Origin: Bacteroidota bacterium
GTDB lineage: Bacteria > Bacteroidota > Bacteroidia > NS11-12g > UBA955
Direction of reading: 5' to 3'
Length of the DNA stretch: 64,000 bases
NCBI GenBank assembly: GCA_030834125.1
Contig: JAURFW010000001.1
Span: 68,821-132,820, forward strand
The notes under the pieces are model-generated. The model was not told where the DNA came from. It made no database searches and saw only the letters and a list, made by a program, of their open reading frames with translations. This document shows, piece by piece, positions 7,483 to 14,571 of this stretch (its first letter is position 1; each line of letters starts with the position of its first letter). Both the position numbers and the translations under genes were made by a program.

Positions 7483-8511
7483 ATGGGAAGATGGTATAAA
7501 GCATATAACAAAACTATCAATAATCCATCTTCAGGTGATGAGAATGAAGTCCTTTCTAAAAAAAATGTTAAGGCTTCCAGTTCAAATCTTCAAGAAAACA
7601 ATTCAAGACTAAAGACTTATCTCGAAGGCAAAACAATGAAAGGCCTAAAAGGACATAATTTTTATGAAGTTGGGAGATATTTTATTCGAAGTCTTTTTAT
7701 GGAAAACTTGTCTGTCCGGGCATCTTCATTAAGTTTTAATTTTTTCTTAGCCTTATTTCCTGCAATAATATTCTTACTAACACTGATTGCTTATTTGCCA
7801 TATGAAGGACTAAAGAATCAATTTATTGAACAGCTTTCGGTTATTTTACCGGAACGTACATATGAGCAAATTTCTGAAACAATAATTGAAATTCTTCAAA
7901 AGGAAAATTCCGGGTTATTATCCTTCGGTTTTTTATTAACTGTATACTTCACTTCAAATTCATTCCATTTACTTATAAATAGTTTCAATAGGCGTTTAGC
8001 CAATTTAGATCGGGTAAAACAAAACTGGTTTATAGTTAGGCTTAAAGCAATATTTATTGCATTACTTCTAAGTGTTATTATTATTACTTTCCTAATTATT
8101 GTAACCATTGCTTATCAAATTCAATTCTATATGGAATCAAATAATTGGCCGCTTGCAGATGTTTATGGATTTTTAGTTGCTTTGATTAAATATATATTGA
8201 TTGCGGGATTGTTCTTATTAGGTTTATCTAGTATTTACTATTTCGCACCATCGAAACAATCTAAATGGCAATTTATTTCAATTGGTTCTTTGGTAGGAAC
8301 CGGCTTAAGTATTCTCGCAACTTTTACTTTCACTATTTATGTAAACAACTTTGATAGTTACAATAAAGTATATGGATCAATTGGGGCAATAATTGCGTTA
8401 ATGGTACTTTTATACATAAATATCTTATCAATGATTATTGGCTTTGAATTAAATACTAGTATTGATAAAGCCGATTTAAATAAAAAATTGCGAAAAATTA
8501 AGAACCAATAA
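7483..8511 (+). CDS. YihY/BrkB family inner-membrane protein
   Basis: 342 aa polytopic membrane protein with about six transmembrane helices, starting around residue 85 (SLSFNFFLALFPAIIFLLT). The family pattern is RASSLSFNF...P, an extended periplasmic stretch, then GSIGAIIALMVLLYINILSMIIGFELN near the C-terminus, which is diagnostic of the YihY (BrkB, formerly misnamed RNase BN) family. The function is unknown. The first 60 residues are a soluble, polar extension. The 3' end overlaps the convergent DciA-like gene by 14 bases. Confidence 0.88.
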   Translation: MGRWYKAYNKTINNPSSGDENEVLSKKNVKASSSNLQENNSRLKTYLEGKTMKGLKGHNFYEVGRYFIRSLFMENLSVRASSLSFNFFLALFPAIIFLLTLIAYLPYEGLKNQFIEQLSVILPERTYEQISETIIEILQKENSGLLSFGFLLTVYFTSNSFHLLINSFNRRLANLDRVKQNWFIVRLKAIFIALLLSVIIITFLIIVTIAYQIQFYMESNNWPLADVYGFLVALIKYILIAGLFLLGLSSIYYFAPSKQSKWQFISIGSLVGTGLSILATFTFTIYVNNFDSYNKVYGSIGAIIALMVLLYINILSMIIGFELNTSIDKADLNKKLRKIKNQ

Positions 8512-8791
8512 AAATCTTTTCTGCAACTACCCTTTCAAAATATTCATTGACTTTTGCTAATAAAGCCGATTTCTGGAGGAATACCTCATTTTTTAGTGTT
8601 GGATTATCAAAATGAACGAAAAGTGTCTTGTTTTTTAATTCAATAGATGTGGTGTGTTTCGCAATCATTGGACCAACTATTTCTTCCCACTTTGACTCAA
8701 TATCCATTTCTTGAAATTGAGTATCAATACGATATCTTTTAAGCATCTGTTGGATAACATCCGCTATATGACTTTCTTTATGTTTTTTCAT
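8498..8791 (-). CDS. DUF721 (DciA-like) protein
   Basis: 97 aa protein of the DUF721 family: IADVIQQMLKRYRID, then ESKWEEIVGPMIAKHTTSIEL and LFVHFDNPTLKNEVF. DciA in other bacteria assists loading of the replicative helicase. This protein consists only of the KH-like N-terminal part, as is usual in Bacteroidota. In many relatives it lies beside recF; here it follows the permease gene, overlapping its stop by 14 bases, and recF is at 47.9 kb. A replication role is inferred from family. Confidence 0.75.
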   Translation of the reverse strand: MKKHKESHIADVIQQMLKRYRIDTQFQEMDIESKWEEIVGPMIAKHTTSIELKNKTLFVHFDNPTLKNEVFLQKSALLAKVNEYFERVVAEKIFIGS

Positions 8792-10478
8792 TGCCTACAA
8801 TCCCTAATTTACTATTTCTGAATCCGTATACAAAATAAATAACAAGTCCTAATAAAAACCACAAACCAAACCATTTCCAATTGTCCGCACTCATACCTGT
8901 TAGTAAATAACTACAAATTGAAACACCTAAAAGCGGAATAAGGTTTAGTTTTTTAATATAGCTCAATACCGATAAAATAAATAATAACAACCACATTGCA
9001 CGATGAGAATTGTAAAATTCTGGAACTGAATACCCATATAACAAATCATCTAGATAAGAGTAACCTCCGGGAATTGATGATGTTGCAACACCTGAAAGGA
9101 ATAATATTAATATGGACACGGCTACAAGAGCTGGAAAAAGCCATTTTCCATTTATATACCATAGTCTGAAACCCTTCCCCTCTCCTTTTTTCCGTTTTGG
9201 CAATAAAAGCACACCGCCACAAACCAAAACAAAAGCGAAAATTGTCCCTATTGATGTGAAATCCAGTACAAACTTCTCATCCGTAAAAAATATGGGCAAT
9301 CCTACTACAAAACCAGTTACAATTGTTGAAAAACCAGGAGTTTTGAATTTGGGATGAATAGTAGAAAACTTATTAGGAAGTAAACCGTCCCTACTCATGG
9401 ACATCCAAATTCTTGGTTGACCCATTTGAAATACAAGTAATACACTTGTCATTGCAATTATTGCAGAAACGGTAACTATGTATTCTAGCCAATGAATGCC
9501 TTTATATTCAAGAGCAAATGCTAATGGATCATCTACATTTAACAAATCAAAAGGCACCATACCCGTAAGAACTAATGAAATTAAAATGTATAATAACGTA
9601 CAAATGATTAGAGAATAAAACATCCCTTTTGGGAGGTCACGTTCTGGGTTCTTACTTTCTTCAGCAAGAGTACTTATTGCATCAAAACCGATGTACGTAA
9701 AAAATACTGCACTAACTCCTGCCATTATTCCTTTTACACCAGAAGGATTAAAGGGTTCAAAATTATCAATGTCTATGTAAAACGCACCCACCAAAATAAC
9801 GGCAACGATAATCACTATTTTTAAAATAACCATTAAGTTGCTTGCCCTTCTACTCTCATGAATTCCACGAAAAACAAGAAGTGTAATTACTGCATTAATT
9901 AATACCGCAGGTGCATCAAAAATTATATGTAAACCACCAATTACTGGTGATGTTTGCCAAGCAGCAATCGCATGTATTGCTTCCTTATTTTCTGAATCTA
10001 CAATACCATTGGTAAATATACGGTTAGCAGTAGCATAATCAATAGTTAACCACTGAGGTATATTAATATTCATAGATTCGAGTAAATGTGTAAAATAACC
10101 CGACCAGGAAAATGCAATGTAGATATTACCAATCGAGTATTCCATTATTAATGCCCAGCCAATCACCCATGCAAACAATTCTCCAAATGATGCATAAGCA
10201 TAAGTATAAGCACTACCTGATACAGGAATTCGGGCAGCAAACTCGGCATAACACAAAGCCGCAAAACCGCAAGCAACCGCACACAATATAAAAAGCCAGA
10301 TTACTCCTGGACCACCACTAGCGCAAGCTTCACCAACGGAGCTAAATATGCCACCGCCTATAATGGCGGCCACGCCAAAAAAAGTTAAATCTCTAACAGA
10401 TAATACTCTCTTTAGTTGGTGATCACCAGATGTATTAAAATTTGTTTTTCGTCGAGAAAATTGTCGAATAATGGACAT
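8778..10478 (-). CDS. APC-superfamily amino acid permease
   Basis: Amino acid/polyamine/organocation transporter of about 566 aa with 12 or more transmembrane helices. The TM1 unwinding motif GVAAIIGGGIFSSVGEA and the TM6 region FFTYIGFDAISTLAEESKNP are characteristic, and the subfamily looks like cationic amino acid transporters (CAT/YfnA type). A longer reading from 10556 is possible, but the ATG at 10478 gives the conserved N-terminus (MSIIRQFSRRKTN, then the HQLKRVLSVRDLTFFGV region) and avoids overlapping the divergent gene. The exact substrate cannot be told from the sequence. Confidence 0.88.
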   Translation of the reverse strand: MSIIRQFSRRKTNFNTSGDHQLKRVLSVRDLTFFGVAAIIGGGIFSSVGEACASGGPGVIWLFILCAVACGFAALCYAEFAARIPVSGSAYTYAYASFGELFAWVIGWALIMEYSIGNIYIAFSWSGYFTHLLESMNINIPQWLTIDYATANRIFTNGIVDSENKEAIHAIAAWQTSPVIGGLHIIFDAPAVLINAVITLLVFRGIHESRRASNLMVILKIVIIVAVILVGAFYIDIDNFEPFNPSGVKGIMAGVSAVFFTYIGFDAISTLAEESKNPERDLPKGMFYSLIICTLLYILISLVLTGMVPFDLLNVDDPLAFALEYKGIHWLEYIVTVSAIIAMTSVLLVFQMGQPRIWMSMSRDGLLPNKFSTIHPKFKTPGFSTIVTGFVVGLPIFFTDEKFVLDFTSIGTIFAFVLVCGGVLLLPKRKKGEGKGFRLWYINGKWLFPALVAVSILILFLSGVATSSIPGGYSYLDDLLYGYSVPEFYNSHRAMWLLLFILSVLSYIKKLNLIPLLGVSICSYLLTGMSADNWKWFGLWFLLGLVIYFVYGFRNSKLGIVGNEKT

Positions 10479-10526
10479 CAGAAATGCGATATTAACAACG
10501 TTTGTGTATCTGTGCAAATAAAAAAG

Positions 10527-10534
10527 TATATTTG
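10527..10534 (+). promoter_or_regulatory. Promoter -7 box (TATATTTG) of the Cys-rich small protein
   Basis: Perfect TAnnTTTG element. Only three bases separate it from an in-frame GTG at 10538, so the mRNA would be leaderless. This supports the GTG rather than the upstream TTG at 10502 as the start. Confidence 0.5.
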
Positions 10535-10537
10535 TTT

Positions 10538-10927
10538 GTGCGATTAATAATTTCATTAATTCTCCTAAATCTTACTTTGCTAAGTAATGGCATGGTTGAT
10601 TTGGCCATTGAAGTCTGTGAAATGCACTCAAGTAATTCTGCATCAACAATTGAAAAAAAAGATGCATATTGTTGTGATGAAATTTGTAGCACTGATTGTT
10701 GCACAACCTCATATATTTACTATTTCACTCCTAAATTCATTGAAGAGGAAAAATATATAACATCAATAAATTCAATTGCTCTACCTTTTTCGAAAGTAAA
10801 ATATGAATTAGATAAAATAAATATTGACAATCCTTCAATAGAAATAGGACATTGGATTCGTTACTCTAAACGATGTAATGTAATATCCTTTGTTTATCAA
10901 GAAGTTAAATGTGTTTGGTTAATTTGA
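10538..10927 (+). CDS. Small exported Cys-rich protein of a metal-handling cassette
   Basis: About 129 aa. From the GTG at 10538 the protein opens with a good signal sequence or membrane anchor (MRLIISLILLNLTLLSNG). A cysteine cluster follows, CCDEICSTDCC, containing the spacing C-x3-C-x3-CC that resembles the CSPFC..CC cluster of DUF6660-type proteins found beside HMA and TonB-receptor genes in Bacteroidota. I recognise that context and spacing, not a proven homology. Such clusters suggest binding of copper or another soft metal. The frame can be extended to a TTG at 10502, but that codon lies upstream of a perfect -7 box. The HMA gene follows 62 bases downstream. Confidence 0.6.
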   Translation: MRLIISLILLNLTLLSNGMVDLAIEVCEMHSSNSASTIEKKDAYCCDEICSTDCCTTSYIYYFTPKFIEEEKYITSINSIALPFSKVKYELDKINIDNPSIEIGHWIRYSKRCNVISFVYQEVKCVWLI

Positions 10928-10936
10928 TACGGTATC
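10926..10936. promoter_or_regulatory. Palindrome GATACGGTATC upstream of the HMA gene
   Basis: Perfect 5-1-5 inverted repeat beginning at the last bases of the upstream gene, with a further GTATCGA half-site at 10946-10952. Its core ATACGGTAT recurs in the palindrome upstream of the XRE regulator at 29197-29209. Candidate operator; the regulator is not known. Confidence 0.35.
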
Positions 10937-10989
10937 GATTTTAAAGTATCGAACTAAATCAATTCCCACCAAATTAATTAACACAAAAA

Positions 10990-11346
10990 ATGAAATCAAA
11001 ATATTTAATATTTTTTATAGTCCTTATTTTCGGAATAAGTGCTTGTGGTTTACTTCAAAATAGAACCACCAAAGAAACAATTTCATTCTCAGTTCAAGGC
11101 AACTGTGAAATGTGCAAAAAAAGAATCGAAAATGCCCTAGATGTAAAAGGTGTATTCGAAGCATATTACGACATAGATAATAAAACCATTTATTTAAAAT
11201 ACAATTCAAGTTTGTATCAGGACCCCATTCGATTACACAATATGATAGCGAATGTTGGACACGATACAGAATTAGTTAAAGCGGATGATGTCGTTTATGC
11301 AAATTTGCCAGATTGCTGTAAGTATCGCGAAGAAGACGAATGGTAA
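10990..11346 (+). CDS. HMA-domain lipoprotein (heavy-metal binding)
   Basis: 118 aa. The N-terminus is a lipoprotein signal with lipobox GISAC, Cys19 being the predicted lipidated residue. A heavy-metal-associated domain follows, with the metal site GNCEMCKKRIE (Cys39 and Cys42) and the later VGHDTELVKADD element. A further Cys pair lies near the C-terminus (Cys109-Cys110 in LPDCCKY). HMA domains bind Cu(I) and similar ions; attachment to the envelope suggests periplasmic capture or hand-off. The gene is one base apart from the TonB receptor gene, so they act together. Confidence 0.88.
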   Translation: MKSKYLIFFIVLIFGISACGLLQNRTTKETISFSVQGNCEMCKKRIENALDVKGVFEAYYDIDNKTIYLKYNSSLYQDPIRLHNMIANVGHDTELVKADDVVYANLPDCCKYREEDEW

Positions 11347-11347
11347 T

Positions 11348-13429
11348 ATGAAACGTATTATTTTATTTTTGGGTATTTCAATAATTGGAAAATCCATACT
11401 CTCGCAGGTCGATACTGCCTCCACTGATACCATTGAAACAGTTGAAATAATAACAGATTCAAAAGGAGAAACTCAAGATATCTCAGGATCTAAATTGGTC
11501 CAAAAACTTGGTGAAAATGAATTTAAAAAAGCAGCGTGTTGCACGCTTGCCGAAAGTTTTGAGTTGAGCAATGTTGTTGAGGTTTCCAATTCAGACGGAG
11601 TATCAGGAATAAAGCGAATTGAAATGCTCGGACTTCAAGGCAAATATGTTCAGATGACCCGAAATAATATGCCTATAATTTCGGGATTGGCTACCTTGAA
11701 CGGATTATCCAATATTCCAGGTGCTTTCGTTAACGGAGTGAATATTTCAAAAGGAACTGGGAGCGTAAATCTTGGTTTTGGGGGAATAACAGGAGGAATT
11801 GACTATTCGTTAAAAACAAATGAGAAATCTCCGAGATTATTCGTCAACGCTTATCAAAATAATCAAGGTCGTTCTGAATTAAACGTTCTCACCCAGCAGA
11901 AAATCAACAAAAATATAATCAATACTACCCTATTACACGGTGGGAAACAGTGGTTTACTACTGATAATAACAAAGATAGTTACACCGATATGCCCGCTAC
12001 GCAGCGTGTATATCTAGAAAATCATACGAAATTTCAAAAAGGAATCATAGAAGGAATGTTTGGTGTTAGTCATTGGAATGATCAAAAAGAAGCCGGTGAA
12101 ATGATAGAAGTTGGTGGAAATGAGATTAATATGGACCTCAATTCTTTTAGATTCTTTTCAAATGAAAGCAAAACAGATGTATCCGCGAAACTTGGTATAA
12201 TTCCAGAAGGGACGGAAACAACCTTTGGCAATTTATTAAATCTTTCCAATCACAAGATGAATTACACCTTGAATTCGGCAATTGGAAGACAATATATTGC
12301 AGATGAAAATAGATTGATTTATTCTGGATTAGTTCAATCAGAGCTAACTGAAAACCTTAGAGTAAAAGCTGGAATATCATATTTACATTCTCAAATTAGG
12401 GAAACTTTCAATGATAGCTTTGATGGTTTTTTCCCATTTCGACAAATAACTTCAGATACAATAACCCAAAATAATTTTGGCTTATTTTCAGAATGGGTTT
12501 ATAATAATAACGATTTATCAGTAGTCTTAGGATTAAGACTGGATCACCATAATCTATTTGGTACATTCTTTACTCCTAGGGTGCACATGAAATATGAGTT
12601 TGACAAAAAGCAATATTTGTTCTTCCAAACTGGCATTGGTAGAAGAATGGCATTAATCTATGCCGAAAATTTACCTGAATTTATTTCTACAAGATGGATT
12701 TATAAGGAACAAGTTCATTCTAATAATACACCATACAATTTCAACCAAGAAATAGCATGGAATACGGGTTTAACTTATACTAAAAACTTTCAGTTTCTGC
12801 GCTATCCATCCAGTTTTACAGTAGATGCATTCTTTACTCAATTTTTAAATCAAATTATTCTTGATAGAGATTTTGATGCGGGTACATTATTAATGAGACA
12901 AATGGACAACAGGGATTCGGGTCACAAGCCCGGATATGTACAATCCATTTATTCGGAATGGAGTTTTATGCCTTTATATCGCATGGAAGTTAAACTGGGA
13001 TACAGGTTCATTAATCATCAGCAATCTCTTGGTAATAAATGGAGAATTCAACCATTCCAAAGTAGACATAGAGCACTTGCTACTATAAGCTACCGTACTT
13101 ATAATAAATGGTATTTTGACCTTGTAGCGCAGTGGAACGGTAAAAAAAGAGTGCCGGTTGTACTTAGTAGAAATGTAAATGACCAACTAATCGAATCAAA
13201 TGGAGAGTTATATTCACCTTCATTTTTCATTTTTAATGGTCAAATAAGAAAAACATGGAAAAAGAATTTCGAATGGTATTTAGGAGCTGAAAATTTATTG
13301 AATTTCAAACAAAATTCACCTGTCGTTACTGATTTAAATCAATGGTTTAGAAGAGTTGATGCCACCTATTCATGGGGGCCCAATAATGGAAGAATGATTT
13401 ACACTGGTATTAGATATACAATCAATTAG
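11348..13429 (+). CDS. TonB-dependent outer-membrane receptor of the metal cassette
   Basis: About 693 aa from the ATG at 11348, one base after the HMA gene stop; a longer reading from 11285 would overlap that gene. It has a signal peptide (to about residue 20), a TonB-box-like ETVEIITDS, a plug domain (IKRIEMLGLQGKYVQMTRN ... GTGSVNLGFGGITGGIDY) and a beta-barrel ending at a terminal aromatic-rich strand (GRMIYTGIRYTIN). At the start of the plug is AACCTLAESFE with the pair Cys64-Cys65, typical of the Bacteroidota receptors encoded beside HMA proteins. The carboxypeptidase-like beta-sandwich often found at the N-terminus is absent. The substrate is probably a metal or metal chelate (inferred). 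Confidence 0.85.
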   Translation: MKRIILFLGISIIGKSILSQVDTASTDTIETVEIITDSKGETQDISGSKLVQKLGENEFKKAACCTLAESFELSNVVEVSNSDGVSGIKRIEMLGLQGKYVQMTRNNMPIISGLATLNGLSNIPGAFVNGVNISKGTGSVNLGFGGITGGIDYSLKTNEKSPRLFVNAYQNNQGRSELNVLTQQKINKNIINTTLLHGGKQWFTTDNNKDSYTDMPATQRVYLENHTKFQKGIIEGMFGVSHWNDQKEAGEMIEVGGNEINMDLNSFRFFSNESKTDVSAKLGIIPEGTETTFGNLLNLSNHKMNYTLNSAIGRQYIADENRLIYSGLVQSELTENLRVKAGISYLHSQIRETFNDSFDGFFPFRQITSDTITQNNFGLFSEWVYNNNDLSVVLGLRLDHHNLFGTFFTPRVHMKYEFDKKQYLFFQTGIGRRMALIYAENLPEFISTRWIYKEQVHSNNTPYNFNQEIAWNTGLTYTKNFQFLRYPSSFTVDAFFTQFLNQIILDRDFDAGTLLMRQMDNRDSGHKPGYVQSIYSEWSFMPLYRMEVKLGYRFINHQQSLGNKWRIQPFQSRHRALATISYRTYNKWYFDLVAQWNGKKRVPVVLSRNVNDQLIESNGELYSPSFFIFNGQIRKTWKKNFEWYLGAENLLNFKQNSPVVTDLNQWFRRVDATYSWGPNNGRMIYTGIRYTIN

Positions 13430-13772
13430 AAGAATTTTCTTCAATTGGTTTGAAAATTTTTTCAAACGGTATTTCGGATTTGTAGACATAGCAATCTATC
13501 CAAAATTTAATAATGTTGGGTAGATTGTGGCCTACAAGTATTAATAACTTGTCTTTTTCTTTAGTATCTAGTTCTTTAAACCCTTCCACTGCTCCTGTTT
13601 CAATTTGACTAAAAATACCCTTTTTTAAATGAACGACTAATTTAGAAACTGAATCTTCATATCTACCATATAGGGTCAGAGGATCCTTATCATTTAAACT
13701 AAAATAAACCTCAAGGCCCATATAGTTAAATAAATGTTTCTCTTTTGATAAGTATGCTGTGATTTGAGGCAT
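13422..13772 (-). CDS. Unrecognised small protein
   Basis: 116 aa, acidic to neutral, no signal peptide and no clear membrane segment. It begins MPQITAYLSKEKHLF and contains GLEVYFSLNDKDPLTLYGRYED and a Trp-containing C-terminal helix. The opening MPxI, a region like F-x-x-N-D-x-x-P and a helix ending the protein faintly recall DUF4160 proteins, but the His motif of that family is missing, so I do not assign it. It overlaps the 3' end of the convergent TonB receptor gene by 8 bases. The codon usage looks native. Confidence 0.6.
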   Translation of the reverse strand: MPQITAYLSKEKHLFNYMGLEVYFSLNDKDPLTLYGRYEDSVSKLVVHLKKGIFSQIETGAVEGFKELDTKEKDKLLILVGHNLPNIIKFWIDCYVYKSEIPFEKIFKPIEENSSN

Positions 13773-13818
13773 TGATAAAATACACCTCTAATGTAATAAT
13801 TTGTATAGTTTATTCCAA

Positions 13819-14568
13819 CTATTTGTTAAATTTTTGTTTTATATATTTATTAAACAAAATATATAGTTCCTTTTCTTCCTTCAAATCACTCAATAAATTC
13901 AAATGATGATCAATAACTTCTTCATCACCTCGAATTGCAGGTCCAGTTTGACAATCTTTAGGATTTCGGGTAAGTACTTTCTCTACTGTCTGAGATAATA
14001 TGGGAATAAGATGTTCAAATTTGTTTATTTCATAACTTTGTAAAACCTCAGAAGCTGCAATAAGATTAGCATTAGTAAAATTGTTTACAAAAACAGCAGC
14101 TAAATGCATCTTATTTCTATCATCCGAATTTAGGAATGAATGCCTTAATTGCAATTGATTTAACAGAACATTAAACTTAATAGAGTTATGAGAAAATCCC
14201 TCTAAAAAGATTGGAACCTTCGCCCAATCAATTACACTGTATTTACTAAACGAGTATAGCGGGTAAAAAACTGAAACATTTTCGGGTAGCTCATTTTTAT
14301 GTATTCCACCAGCAGTAATTATTATGTTGTTTGTGTAGGATGTCAAAATAGAAATAGTGTCAACAACCGCTTTATCGGATGTAGTAATAAAAACGAACTC
14401 ATCTGGACTTATTTCCGAGATTTTATTCTTTTTTACAACTTGAACACCTAAATCATTAACATAATCAGAAAACACATGTCCAAGGTTAACCTCTTTATTT
14501 TTAAAAAGTAAGTAAAGATGGTACCCCACATTTCCCAATCCATATATGTGAACTTTGGGAGTCTTCAT
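13819..14568 (-). CDS. Rossmann-fold and DUF2520 domain protein
   Basis: 249 aa protein with an N-terminal NAD(P)-binding Rossmann fold (VHIYGLGNVGYHLYLLF, residues about 6-22; FVFITTSDKAV) and a C-terminal all-helical DUF2520 domain with the family motifs NKMHLAAVFVNNFTN and DCQTGPAIRGDEEVI. It resembles short-chain ketopantoate- or pyrroline-carboxylate-reductase-type enzymes, but the substrate is unknown. It starts 3 bases after the ccmF stop on the same strand, so it is the last gene of the cytochrome c maturation operon in this arrangement. Confidence 0.87.
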   Translation of the reverse strand: MKTPKVHIYGLGNVGYHLYLLFKNKEVNLGHVFSDYVNDLGVQVVKKNKISEISPDEFVFITTSDKAVVDTISILTSYTNNIIITAGGIHKNELPENVSVFYPLYSFSKYSVIDWAKVPIFLEGFSHNSIKFNVLLNQLQLRHSFLNSDDRNKMHLAAVFVNNFTNANLIAASEVLQSYEINKFEHLIPILSQTVEKVLTRNPKDCQTGPAIRGDEEVIDHHLNLLSDLKEEKELYILFNKYIKQKFNK

Positions 14569-14571
14569 GAT

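Noticed and set aside
10502..10537. TTG at 10502 as the start of the Cys-rich small protein
   Set aside because: It would lie upstream of a perfect -7 box, and the residues between it and the GTG at 10538 do not form part of the signal sequence.
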